Source: Pontimonas sp. (lineage in GTDB: Bacteria; Actinomycetota; Actinomycetes; Actinomycetales; Microbacteriaceae). Taken from it: a stretch of 26,028 nucleotides of DNA. The notes below the pieces were generated by a model. The model made no database searches and was not told the DNA's origin. It saw nothing but the letters and a program-made list of their open reading frames with translations. The translations under genes and the position numbers were made by a program. Below are positions 16,183 through 23,119 of the stretch, in pieces (position 1 is the first letter of the stretch; the number at the start of each line of letters is the position of its first letter). The stretch is from contig JAFMKX010000012.1 in the NCBI GenBank assembly GCA_017852615.1, positions 1-26,028 on the forward strand. The letters run 5' to 3'.

Positions 16183-16969
16183 CTGTCTCTTCCTTCTGTG
16201 TTGCGGTCTTAGGTTTAGTGGCGGTGGTGGTTTTCTTTACCGGCGTCGTGGCAGTGGTTTTCGCTGCGGGTTTTGCTTTCGCAGGTGTCTTAGGCGCAAC
16301 CGGAGCTGCTGCTTGTTCCTCTGTCGCTACGTCCGCTGCAGGAAGTTCAGGCTCGGGTGTCGCTTTCGTGACAGGAGGCGTTTCCACCGCGGGTGCCGAC
16401 GCTTCCTTTTCCTTCGCTGCCTTCTTACTTGCTTTTAGCTGGGCTGCTTTGGCATCCGCCTTGGATTTCAGCGGCCCGATGACCATCACCATGTTCCGAC
16501 CATCAATAGTCGGGGTGAATTCCACCACGCCATACTCTGAAACATCTTCGGCAAAACGCTGGAGCAACCGAACACCTTGTTCCGGGCGTGATTGTTCGCG
16601 TCCGCGAAACAGAATCATGGCTTTGACCTTGTCGCCTGCTTTCAGAAAGGTTTCTGCACGCTTGCGCTTGGTCTCATAGTCGTGGGTATCAATCTTGAGA
16701 CGGAAACGAACCTCTTTGAGGATCGTGTTCGCCTGATTCTTCCGCGCCTCTTTTGCCTTTTGTGCTGCCTCGTATTTGAACTTGCCGTAATCCATAACTT
16801 TGACAACGGGTGGGTTCGAATTCGGTGACACCTCGACGAGATCGAGGTCAGCCTCTTGGGCTAAGCGCAACGCAATGTCAATGCGGACGACTCCGACTTG
16901 TTCGCCTGCGGGTCCTACGAGGCGAACCTCGGGAACCCGAATGCGGTCGTTGATTCTGGGATCGCTGAT
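16175..16969 (-). CDS. infC: Translation initiation factor IF-3, probable non-AUG start
   Basis: It binds the 30S subunit, prevents early subunit joining and rejects non-standard start codons. The core reads SDPRINDRIRVPEVRLVGP, DLVEVSPNSNPPVVKVMDYGKFKYE and MILFRGREQSRPEQG. Family homology begins at SDPRIND. The longer frame from GTG 17032 adds some 20 non-conserved residues without a good ribosome site, whereas AAGAAGGGAAG (16976-16986) sits directly before ATT (16973-16975) and 6 nt before ATC (16967-16969). I therefore favour the ATC (or ATT) start, as with the AUU of E. coli infC. After the core there is an unusual Ala/Lys/Pro/Thr-rich tail of about 80 residues (KAAKEKEASAPAVETP onward), probably disordered; similar tails occur in actinobacterial IF-3. 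Confidence 0.93.
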   Translation of the reverse strand: MSDPRINDRIRVPEVRLVGPAGEQVGVVRIDIALRLAQEADLDLVEVSPNSNPPVVKVMDYGKFKYEAAQKAKEARKNQANTILKEVRFRLKIDTHDYETKRKRAETFLKAGDKVKAMILFRGREQSRPEQGVRLLQRFAEDVSEYGVVEFTPTIDGRNMVMVIGPLKSKADAKAAQLKASKKAAKEKEASAPAVETPPVTKATPEPELPAADVATEEQAAAPVAPKTPAKAKPAAKTTATTPVKKTTTATKPKTATQKEETDA

Positions 16970-17056
16970 GCCAATCTTCCCTTCTTTGTGCGGATACTTC
17001 ACGCAAAAGAGGGCGAACCCCAAAGAACTCACAGGTTCTTTCGCACCCTTATCGCT

Positions 17057-17076
17057 GTGAATTACAGGTAATTCAC
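17057..17076 (-). promoter_or_regulatory. Perfect 9-bp inverted repeat in the infC leader
   Basis: GTGAATTAC (17057-17065) and GTAATTCAC (17068-17076) are exact inverted copies separated by AG, about 80-90 nt upstream of the preferred infC start. It could be an mRNA hairpin or a DNA operator in the divergent infC / DUF1844 region. No known regulator consensus is matched with confidence. Confidence 0.4.
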
Positions 17077-17119
17077 GGAGTACAACGACCCGGTAACCTT
17101 AGAGTTGCAGGCATACGCA

Positions 17120-17154
17120 GGTGGGAGAATTCTCCTCTTTTGCTTGTTCCCACC
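17120..17154 (-). promoter_or_regulatory. Alternative stem-loops in the infC / DUF1844 intergenic region
   Basis: GGTGGGA (17120-17126) pairs with TCCCACC (17148-17154). Inside, GGAGAATTCTCC (17124-17135) is a 12-nt palindrome that shares bases with the first arm, so the two folds exclude each other. This is a typical geometry for a leader switch but could be chance; the transcription start is not known. Confidence 0.3.
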
Positions 17155-17224
17155 CTAACTGCGGTGAAAACCGAGCTAAGACTAGCAGTCTTTACCCACC
17201 AACGCGAGAAGAAAGAGGGCCCAG

Positions 17225-17560
17225 GTGTCCGAGACCACAGAAGACTTTTCCCGAGACCTCGCCGATGTGGCGGCCGTAGAGGTCATCACCACGGTGGCCG
17301 TTCACCTGCTTTCTGCCGCAGCAATCAAATGCGGGCTCTCCGACAACCCGGAAGAAGAGACCGATCTGGCCGAGGCCCGCAAACTCATTATTGCCTTAGC
17401 GGGGCTGATCACCTCTGCCGCTCCTGAAATCGGGGATCACCACGCCCGCAGTCTTCGCGACGGTTTACGCTCAGTCCAACTCGCTTTCCGGGAAGCCTCC
17501 ACATTCCCTGACGCTCCTGGCGCTGGCCCGGGTGAAAAACTCACCGGCCCTGTCAATTAG
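17225..17560 (+). CDS. DUF1844 domain protein
   Basis: A small conserved actinobacterial protein of unknown function, 111 residues, starting at GTG after an AAGAAAGAGGG stretch. The diagnostic core is VAAVEVITTVAVHLLSAAAIKCGL followed by DLAEARKLIIALAGLI, both amphipathic helices with no membrane span. The last 20 or so residues are Pro/Gly-rich. In my recollection it is often the divergent neighbour of infC in actinobacteria. It converges with the SseB-like gene, with the two stop codons sharing 4 bp. Confidence 0.85.
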   Translation: MSETTEDFSRDLADVAAVEVITTVAVHLLSAAAIKCGLSDNPEEETDLAEARKLIIALAGLITSAAPEIGDHHARSLRDGLRSVQLAFREASTFPDAPGAGPGEKLTGPVN

Positions 17561-18372
17561 GCAGCAACAACCTTGACTGCCAGGCCATCCACCCGCTCGG
17601 CCAAAACGGCACTGGCGCTCCACGCCACAGTGGCTTTGCTCAAGAGCGCCTCGAGCTGATCGCGACCCAAACCCTGAGGAAGAACTAACTCCACCTGCAC
17701 TTCTGCCCCGCTGAGATTGTGATGGCGATCTCCCGTGGCAAGGCGATGACCCACAGCATCCCGCTCGATCTCGCTCAACACATCCGAGTAAGCATGCTCT
17801 AATCCGCGGGCAATTTCCTTAGCCACTGCCTCATCACACCACGGCGGGATATACGTGCTCTTGCTGGCAAGAGCACGCAGTGCGCCCGCGCGTAACACCA
17901 CGGTGTGCTCACTACCGGGATCAAGAACGATAAGCCTAAGGTGGTCATCTGCCGCGGCCAGGGCTGCTCGAGAGGCCTCCACAGGGATCGGCCTTGCCTG
18001 GGGATTCCACGAGGCCATCTTGGACACCGAGGAAAACACGGGCGCGACGGGACGCCCATCGGGGCCTTCGACGTGGATGACGGAAAGCTCTTGGGTTTTT
18101 TCTACTGTCGCGCCCTCTGGGGTGAGCCCCATCTCACCAGCGTGGGCCACCAACGGGATGAGTAGCCGCGAGGTGCCGAGAGCTTCGATGAGCCTGGCCC
18201 AGGCATCGCCCAAAGCGTCGCTGTGTGCCCCGGGGTCTCGTGCTAGGCGGTGATAGGCCTCGAGGAAATCAAGGAGTACTGGGTCGGCCTCACCGGTGTC
18301 ACCGGCAAAAGGCACCGGGCTAAATTCCCGCCCCGCAAAAGGTATGCCAGCAGAATCAGTGGCCTGCGACAT
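17557..18372 (-). CDS. SseB-family protein
   Basis: A conserved actinobacterial protein of 271 residues resembling the SseB N-terminal domain. Its role is unknown, and the enteric SseB association with serine sensitivity should not be carried over. Visible blocks are LLIPLVAHAGE, LSVIHVEGPDGRPVAPVFSSVSKMASWNPQARPIPV and LIVLDPGSEHTVVLRAGALRALA, which fit the SseB fold, followed by a C-terminal half (about 170-271) rich in charged residues with a VQVELVLPQGLGRDQLEALLSKA segment. ATG at 18372 was preferred over the longer frame because it still overlaps priA by 17 bp. It is probably co-transcribed with the his genes. Confidence 0.75.
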   Translation of the reverse strand: MSQATDSAGIPFAGREFSPVPFAGDTGEADPVLLDFLEAYHRLARDPGAHSDALGDAWARLIEALGTSRLLIPLVAHAGEMGLTPEGATVEKTQELSVIHVEGPDGRPVAPVFSSVSKMASWNPQARPIPVEASRAALAAADDHLRLIVLDPGSEHTVVLRAGALRALASKSTYIPPWCDEAVAKEIARGLEHAYSDVLSEIERDAVGHRLATGDRHHNLSGAEVQVELVLPQGLGRDQLEALLSKATVAWSASAVLAERVDGLAVKVVAA

Positions 18373-19105
18373 CCAAAGCCTCAGTGAGCGTGAACGCACC
18401 GGCGTAGAGAGCCTTGCCCAAAATCGCGCCTTCTAGACCCAGCGGCACCAATTCACGCAGTGCAGCAATGTCATCGAGGGACGAGATACCTCCCGAAGCA
18501 ATCACCGGGTGATTCGTGGAGCCCAACACCTCGGTCAACAGCTCGATGTTGGGGCCTTGCATGGTGCCGTCTTTGGTGACATCTGTCACCACATACCGCG
18601 CGCACCCACATTCGTTGAGACGATCGAGCGTGTCAAAAAGGTTGCCGCCTTCTTCGGTCCACCCACGGGCAGCGAGAGTTTCCCCGCGCACATCAAGGCC
18701 CACGGCAATAGCCTCGCCGTATTCAGAAATCACGTGAGCGGTCCATTCCGGATTTTCCAACGCCGCAGTACCCAGGTTCACCCGAACAGCCCCCGTGGAC
18801 AACGCGTTTTCGAGGGACTCATCGTCGCGAATGCCCCCAGAAAGCTCGACATTAACTTTCTTGCCCACAGCTTTGACCACTCGACGAATGACGGCACGAT
18901 TGTCGCCCCGGCCAAAAGCGGCATCTAAATCAACGAGGTGCAGCCACTGTGCACCCTGCTTAACCCACTGTTCTGCCGCCTCGACAGGATCACCGTAACT
19001 GGTTTCACTACCGGCCTCACCTTGAACCAACCGGACCGCCTTGCCGTCTGAGACGTCCACTGCGGGAAGAAGAATGAGGGCTGGGGCTTGTGAGAACTCG
19101 TTCAT
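18356..19105 (-). CDS. priA: Phosphoribosyl isomerase PriA (HisA, probably also TrpF)
   Basis: It isomerises ProFAR in histidine synthesis; the actinobacterial PriA type also converts phosphoribosylanthranilate in tryptophan synthesis. The 249-residue TIM barrel has the two catalytic aspartates Asp17 (LLPAVDVSDG) and Asp175 (VVTDVTKDGTMQGP), and the phosphate loops NVELSGGIR and VIASGGISS. The PriA hallmarks Arg25 (AVRLVQG) and Arg147-Gly-Trp149 (ARGWTEEGG) are present, so dual activity is likely, though not provable from sequence alone. A 110-bp gap separates it from hisH; I found no strong promoter or terminator there and no good ribosome site before the ATG. The SseB-like gene overlaps its 3' end. 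Confidence 0.94.
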   Translation of the reverse strand: MNEFSQAPALILLPAVDVSDGKAVRLVQGEAGSETSYGDPVEAAEQWVKQGAQWLHLVDLDAAFGRGDNRAVIRRVVKAVGKKVNVELSGGIRDDESLENALSTGAVRVNLGTAALENPEWTAHVISEYGEAIAVGLDVRGETLAARGWTEEGGNLFDTLDRLNECGCARYVVTDVTKDGTMQGPNIELLTEVLGSTNHPVIASGGISSLDDIAALRELVPLGLEGAILGKALYAGAFTLTEALDVAGH

Positions 19106-19215
19106 GGCGAAGTGAAGTTATGACCTTAGAAGTAAGAATGTGGAGAACGGCGCGCCAAGTAGCACACAAGAAAGAGATACTACTCTGATTTAGAGGGCCC
19201 TGAGCACTAAGGCGA

Positions 19216-19848
19216 TTAGCCCAGGTTTGATACCCAGTTCTCGAGCAGGGTAAGCCCCGCATCACCAGATTTTTCGGGGTGAAATTGCGTGGCGCACAAG
19301 GGTCCATTCTCGACTGCCGCCACAAAACGCTCGCCATAGTCAGCCCACGTCACCAGGGGATTGGGCAAAGGATCCGTGTTGGTCAGGCTCCACTTGGTCA
19401 CGGCGTAGGAATGGACAAAATAGAACCGCTCGTTCTCCACACCGGCAAAAAGTGTGCTTCCCGAGGGCGCCTCGATTGTGTTCCAGCCCATGTGGGGCAA
19501 GCGAGGAGCATCAAGCTTGTGCACTGTGCCGGGCCACTGTCCTAATCCCTCGCTGTGCACACCGTGCTCTTGCCCACTCTCAAAGAGAACCTGCAATCCC
19601 ACACAAATTCCCAACACAGCTCGACCGCCGGCAATGCGGGCGTCGATCACCTCACCGCCACCGACAGAATTGAGCGCCGTCATCACGCTCCCAAAAGCCC
19701 CTACTCCCGGAACGACAAGGCCATCAGCATTGAGCGCTTCGTGACGGTCGCGGGTGAGGGTGACCGTGGCGCCAGCGTGCTCGAGTGCCTTGAGCGCCGA
19801 GTGCACATTGCCTGAGCCGTAGTCGTAGACGACAACCGATCGCGCCAC
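19216..19848 (-). CDS. hisH: Imidazole glycerol phosphate synthase, glutamine amidotransferase subunit
   Basis: It releases ammonia from glutamine for HisF, which is not in this window. In the 210-residue class I amidotransferase, the catalytic triad is Cys82 (GICVGLQVLFESG), His190 and Glu192 (TQFHPEKSG). The oxyanion-side PGVGAFG is at 48-54. The usual GICxGMQ is GICVGLQ, a conservative change. It starts with GTG (19846-19848), 2 bp after hisB. hisF is not adjacent, so the two subunits are made from different loci. Confidence 0.95.
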   Translation of the reverse strand: MARSVVVYDYGSGNVHSALKALEHAGATVTLTRDRHEALNADGLVVPGVGAFGSVMTALNSVGGGEVIDARIAGGRAVLGICVGLQVLFESGQEHGVHSEGLGQWPGTVHKLDAPRLPHMGWNTIEAPSGSTLFAGVENERFYFVHSYAVTKWSLTNTDPLPNPLVTWADYGERFVAAVENGPLCATQFHPEKSGDAGLTLLENWVSNLG

Positions 19849-19850
19849 CG

Positions 19851-20459
19851 CTAGAGAGCGCCCTTGGTGGAGGGCACGCCCACCACTCGCTCATCGCGGG
19901 CAATCGCCTGCCGCAGGGCTCGAGCAAACGCTTTGAACTCTGCTTCGGCAATGTGGTGGGGATCGCGACCGTCGAGAACCGTGATGTGGACGGTCAGGTC
20001 CGCCTGCAAGGTGATGGCCTCGAAGACGTGTCGCACCAAAGAGCCTGTGAAGTGACCGCCGATTGCGTGATATTCAAAACCTTCTGGTTCCCCCGTGTGG
20101 ACCAGGTAGGGCCGGCCAGACACATCCACGACCGCCCGTGCTAGCGCGTCATCGAGGGGCACCAGGGCATCACCAAAGCGGGCAATCCCCTTCTTATCCC
20201 CCAGGGCCTGCAGGAGAGCCTGCCCCAGAACAATCGCAGTGTCTTCCACGGTGTGGTGAACATCAATATCCGTATCCCCCGAAGCGGTGATCTCTAAATC
20301 GATCAAAGAGTGCTTAGACAGGGCCGTGAGCATGTGGTCATAAAAAGGCACCGTCGTCGAAATAGAGGAGGTACCTGTGCCATCCAAATTCAGGCTCAGG
20401 GACACGCTCGATTCCGACGTGGAACGCTCGAGAGTCGCAGTTCGCGGGGCTACAGTCAC
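19851..20459 (-). CDS. hisB: Imidazoleglycerol-phosphate dehydratase
   Basis: It dehydrates imidazole glycerol phosphate to imidazole acetol phosphate, with manganese bound by repeated histidine motifs. The 202-residue protein shows FYDHML (39-44), HHTVED (68-73), PLDDALARAVVD (101-112) and DGRDPHHIAEAEFKAFARAL near the C-terminus, which are the metal and substrate sites. It is the single-domain form without a histidinol phosphatase. GTG start overlapping the hisC stop as GTGA. Confidence 0.96.
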   Translation of the reverse strand: MTVAPRTATLERSTSESSVSLSLNLDGTGTSSISTTVPFYDHMLTALSKHSLIDLEITASGDTDIDVHHTVEDTAIVLGQALLQALGDKKGIARFGDALVPLDDALARAVVDVSGRPYLVHTGEPEGFEYHAIGGHFTGSLVRHVFEAITLQADLTVHITVLDGRDPHHIAEAEFKAFARALRQAIARDERVVGVPSTKGAL

Positions 20460-21547
20460 CTGCTCAGTGTAGCCAGTGTCTCCAGGAAGTACGTGGTTTC
20501 TTCCTCGGTTCCCGCGGTAACGCGAAGACTGTGGGCAATACCTACGTCTCGAATCAAAATATCTCGAGCCAAAAGTTCGCTAAAGAGTTGCTGCGGGTCA
20601 GCAACCCCGCCAAAGAGAACAAAATTGGCCTGCGAGGCACTCACGCTGTATCCCAAGAGGGGTAATTCACGCAGCAGACGATCCCGTTGCCCTCGAATAT
20701 CGTCGACCATCGCCAGCATCTCCGGAGCGTGTCGGAGGGCGGCCACTGCAGCGGCTTGAGTCAGTCCCGAGAGGTGATAGGGCAATCGCACCAGACGAAG
20801 CGCATCAATCACCGCGGGGTCGGCTAGGAGGTATCCCACTCTCGCCCCGGCGAACGCAAAAGCCTTGGACATCGTGCGAGACACCATCAAGCGCTCCCGG
20901 CCAGGCAGCAGATCAGAAGCAGTGGGAGACCCCGGGGAGAGAAATTCCACATAGGCCTCGTCGACGAGAACCATGCCGTGGCTCGCGTCATAGGCGGCCT
21001 CGATCGTCTCCAGCGAGACCGACGTTCCAGTCGGGTTGTTCGGTGAACACAGAAAAACCACGTCGGGTGTGACCCGCTCGATGGCTTCGGTCACGATCTC
21101 GGGGCTTAGCTCATAGTTCTCCCCGCGGGGTGAGCTCACCCAGGAGGTGGCAGTGGATTCCGCGATGATCGAGTGCATCGAATACGTGGGAGGGAAACCT
21201 AGGACGGATCTGCCTGGGCCGCCAAAAGCTTGCAAGACGTGTTGTAGGACTTCGTTTGAACCATTGGCCGCCCACACCATCGACGCATCGAGGCGTTGGC
21301 CCTGCTGAGTCGTGTTGGCGTAGTCGGCTAGTGCACCACGCAGCACTCCAAAGTCTCGATCCGGGTAACGATTGATGTCCTCGAGAGCGTGAGCCAAAGA
21401 CTCGACAATAGAAGCCCGAACCGCGGCGGGCAAAGGATGGGTGTTTTCGTTGACGTTGAGTGCATACGTCACGGGATCCATCGGGGCGCCATAGGGCGAC
21501 TTACCACGAAGGTCATCACGCAGTGGTAGGTCTTCCAAAGAAGTCAC
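20456..21547 (-). CDS. hisC: Histidinol-phosphate aminotransferase
   Basis: It transaminates imidazole acetol phosphate to histidinol phosphate using PLP. In the 363-residue fold-type I enzyme, the PLP lysine is Lys228 (SRTMSKAFAFAGARVGY), with the supporting residues Asn171 (SPNNPTG), Asp196 and Tyr199 (VLVDEAYVEF). The GTG start (21545-21547) lies 29 bp after the stop of the LysM gene with a GATGGGG-type ribosome site that overlaps a small hairpin. First his gene in this group; hisD, often just upstream in other bacteria, is absent here. Confidence 0.95.
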   Translation of the reverse strand: MTSLEDLPLRDDLRGKSPYGAPMDPVTYALNVNENTHPLPAAVRASIVESLAHALEDINRYPDRDFGVLRGALADYANTTQQGQRLDASMVWAANGSNEVLQHVLQAFGGPGRSVLGFPPTYSMHSIIAESTATSWVSSPRGENYELSPEIVTEAIERVTPDVVFLCSPNNPTGTSVSLETIEAAYDASHGMVLVDEAYVEFLSPGSPTASDLLPGRERLMVSRTMSKAFAFAGARVGYLLADPAVIDALRLVRLPYHLSGLTQAAAVAALRHAPEMLAMVDDIRGQRDRLLRELPLLGYSVSASQANFVLFGGVADPQQLFSELLARDILIRDVGIAHSLRVTAGTEEETTYFLETLATLSR

Positions 21548-21550
21548 TAC

Positions 21551-21563
21551 CCCATCGTATGGG
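21551..21563 (-). promoter_or_regulatory. Small hairpin over the hisC ribosome-binding region
   Basis: CCCAT (21551-21555) and ATGGG (21559-21563) form a 5-bp stem with a 3-nt loop in the 29-bp gap between the LysM gene and hisC. On the RNA it covers part of the only SD-like sequence of hisC. It is short, and any effect would be modest. Confidence 0.25.
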
Positions 21564-21576
21564 AGAGCACTAAGAC

Positions 21577-21879
21577 CTAGCGAGGCAGAGCGAGTTCCTG
21601 TCCTGGCATGAGCTGAGCGCTGGAGATGCCGTTGAGCTTCATGATCTCCTGCACCACGTCACGGGGGTCGCGATCGGGAGCCACCATGTCGGCGATGCTC
21701 CACAACGTGTCCCCGGAGAGCACTGTGACGTATTCGTAAGAGTTACCACTCACCGCACTTTCTGCGCTGGCGGTGGAGGAAGCAACAAACAGGGATACCG
21801 CCAAAATCGGAATGGCTACCATCGAGCCCAGAACAACGCGACCGCGAGTGGTGATGCGTAATGTCGATGAAGTGTTCAT
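21577..21879 (-). CDS. LysM-domain membrane protein, probable SOS-induced cell-division regulator
   Basis: The 100-residue protein has a basic N-terminus (RITTRGR), one membrane span or uncleaved signal at about 15-36, an ASAES junction, then one LysM peptidoglycan-binding domain at about 50-98 (VTVLSGDTLWSIAD to MPGQELALP). It should be anchored in the membrane with LysM facing the cell wall. Size, architecture and position divergent from lexA match YneA (Bacillus) and Rv2719c/DivS-type proteins (Mycobacterium/Corynebacterium), which delay division after DNA damage; that role is inferred. I chose the ATG at 21879 with an AAAGGA site, since the longer frame crosses into lexA and passes its own promoter. 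A LexA site overlaps its promoter. hisC follows after 29 bp. Confidence 0.88.
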   Translation of the reverse strand: MNTSSTLRITTRGRVVLGSMVAIPILAVSLFVASSTASAESAVSGNSYEYVTVLSGDTLWSIADMVAPDRDPRDVVQEIMKLNGISSAQLMPGQELALPR

Positions 21880-21909
21880 GATGTGTGTTCCTTTTCTCAG
21901 TGTGAGAGT

Positions 21910-21946
21910 TTCGGGCCAAACCCTCGGCCGGGAGGGCTGGCCCGAA
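21910..21946 (-). promoter_or_regulatory. Strong stem-loop in the 5' leader of the LysM gene
   Basis: TTCGGGCCA (21910-21918) pairs perfectly with TGGCCCGAA (21938-21946), and inside CCCTC (21921-21925) pairs with GAGGG (21932-21936) around a 6-nt loop. On the minus-strand mRNA it begins only about 5 nt after the predicted transcription start. No U-run follows. It may stabilise the transcript, act as a weak attenuator, or bind a protein. Confidence 0.6.
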
Positions 21947-21953
21947 TCTCTGT

Positions 21954-21971
21954 TTCGAATATATGTTCGAA
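21954..21971. promoter_or_regulatory. LexA operator (SOS box) of the LysM gene
   Basis: TTCGAATATATGTTCGAA is palindromic apart from its central bases and fits the Gram-positive/actinobacterial LexA consensus TCGAAC-N4-GTTCGA at 11 of the 12 defined positions. It covers the -10 element of the minus-strand promoter, so bound LexA would block RNA polymerase. Confidence 0.9.
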
Positions 21972-21986
21972 TGATGACGTTGTCAA
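21958..21986 (-). promoter_or_regulatory. Near-consensus promoter of the LysM gene
   Basis: On the minus strand TTGACA (21981-21986), a 17-bp spacer and TATATT (21958-21963) make the best sigma-70-type promoter in the window. Transcription would start near 21951, giving a leader of about 70 nt. The -10 lies within the LexA operator: strong when free, tightly shut when repressed. Confidence 0.85.
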
Positions 21987-22038
21987 GCACCCGACACACC
22001 CAATGTGACCAGGGACCACCGACACGCTGAGAAAATAC

Positions 22039-22067
22039 TCGAACGCTTGTATAGAAAAACTGTTCGA
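22039..22067. promoter_or_regulatory. LexA autoregulatory operators upstream of lexA
   Basis: TAGAAA-AACT-GTTCGA (22052-22067) matches the LexA consensus with one clear mismatch in the left half. Just upstream, TCGAAC-GCTT-GTATAG (22039-22054) has a perfect left half only. A TATAGA -10-like hexamer (22050-22055) lies between them. The pair is 20-48 bp before the lexA ATG, the expected place for self-repression. Confidence 0.7.
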
Positions 22068-22086
22068 TTAGCGCTACCCTGAAGAC

Positions 22087-22719
22087 ATGTTGACTCCACA
22101 GCAGGAAAAAATCCAAGCCTTTATTGAGTACTCGCTGGACTCGCGCGGCGTTCCGCCGAGCATGAGAGAGATCTGTGACAACACCGGATTGTCCTCCACC
22201 TCCAGCGTGTCGCATCAGCTGAGCCAGTTAGAACGTGCCGGCTACATCAAACGACACGCCAACACGGCAAGGACCCTCGAAGTGCTCATCCGCTTGAGCC
22301 CCGAAGCGGAGTCCACCGTGACTCCCCTGGTGAGTGTCAGCGACGACATCGTCTCGGTGCCCCTTGTGGGACGGATCGCTGCGGGTATTCCTATCACCGC
22401 CGAGCAGCATGTTGAAGACGTGGTGGGTCTGCCCCGCCAGCTCGTGGGCAATGGCAACCTGTTCATGCTCAAAGTCGTGGGAGATTCCATGATTGACGCC
22501 GCCATTTGTGATGGAGACTGGGTTGTCGTGCGCGAGCAGGCAACAGCAGATAACGGCGACATTGTGGCCGCCATGCTGGATGAGGAAGCCACGGTGAAGG
22601 TGTTCAAACAGCGCGATGGACACACCTGGTTGTTGCCTCAAAACAGCGCGTATGAGCCGATTTTGGGCGACCATGCCACGGTGATGGGCAAAGTAGTCAC
22701 CGTCTTGCGCAGTTTGTAA
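22087..22719 (+). CDS. lexA: LexA SOS repressor
   Basis: It represses DNA-damage genes and cleaves itself when stimulated by RecA filaments. In the 210-residue protein, a winged helix-turn-helix spans about 1-65 (GVPPSMREICDNTGLSSTSSVSHQLSQLERAGYI), followed by a linker and the S24 protease domain. The cleavage site is Ala99-Gly100 (GRIAAGIP), with catalytic Ser134 (GDSMID) and Lys171 (ATVKVF); all are intact. Two LexA-like boxes precede it and another controls the divergent LysM gene. Its stop lies only about 8 bp from the 3' end of rnpB on the other strand. Confidence 0.97.
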   Translation: MLTPQQEKIQAFIEYSLDSRGVPPSMREICDNTGLSSTSSVSHQLSQLERAGYIKRHANTARTLEVLIRLSPEAESTVTPLVSVSDDIVSVPLVGRIAAGIPITAEQHVEDVVGLPRQLVGNGNLFMLKVVGDSMIDAAICDGDWVVVREQATADNGDIVAAMLDEEATVKVFKQRDGHTWLLPQNSAYEPILGDHATVMGKVVTVLRSL

Positions 22720-22727
22720 GTTAGAGA

Positions 22728-23078
22728 GGGCCGGCCGATACGCCGGGTTCTGTCCCGAGGAAACCTCGGTGGCAATCATCTTTCTCGGGCGGCTGTTACC
22801 AGCAACCTCTAGCGGCCTACCCGACACTCAAGCGAGCAACTTGATGGGTGCCTGTTTGGCCTTGCTCCGGACGAGGTTTACCTAGCAGACTCGGTCACCC
22901 GAGCCTCTGGTGGTCTCTTACACCACCGTTTCACCCTTACCCAGAAAACTGGGCGGTCTATTTTCTGTGGCACTATCTCGCGGATTACTCCGGGTGGGTG
23001 TTACCCACCATCCTGCTCTGGGGAGCCCGGACGTTCCTCGGCACTGCTGACGCAGTGACGCGATTGCCTGGCCGACCC
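22728..23078 (-). ncRNA. rnpB: RNase P RNA (bacterial class A)
   Basis: This is the catalytic RNA that trims the 5' ends of precursor tRNAs. The minus strand contains the universal 5' core GAGGAACGTCCGGGCT (23024-23039) and the matching 3' core ACAGAACCCGGC (22742-22753). The ends pair as helix P1: GGGTCGGCC (23070-23078) with GGCCGGCCC (22728-22736), 9 bp including one G-T. TGGTGGGTAACACCCACC lies after the 5' core as expected. Length is about 350 nt; exact ends may differ by a few bases. It begins about 40 bp after rnhA and may be processed from a longer transcript. A plus-strand reading frame over it is not a gene. Confidence 0.95.
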
Positions 23079-23119
23079 TTTCTAACGTCCTTCAGGATAG
23101 GGGGAATCGCCGCTGCTGG

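Noticed and set aside
16115..16679. Plus-strand frames rich in Arg/Cys or Ala/Val over infC
   Set aside because: These are antisense shadows of the low-complexity Ala/Lys/Pro tail of IF-3.
19106..19215. Promoter or small gene between hisH and priA
   Set aside because: No convincing hexamer pair, ribosome site, conserved RNA motif or coding frame was found.
21880..22215. N-terminal extension of the LysM gene on the minus strand
   Set aside because: It would run into lexA and past the gene's own promoter and LexA site; the ATG at 21879 has a ribosome site and gives a normal membrane-LysM protein.
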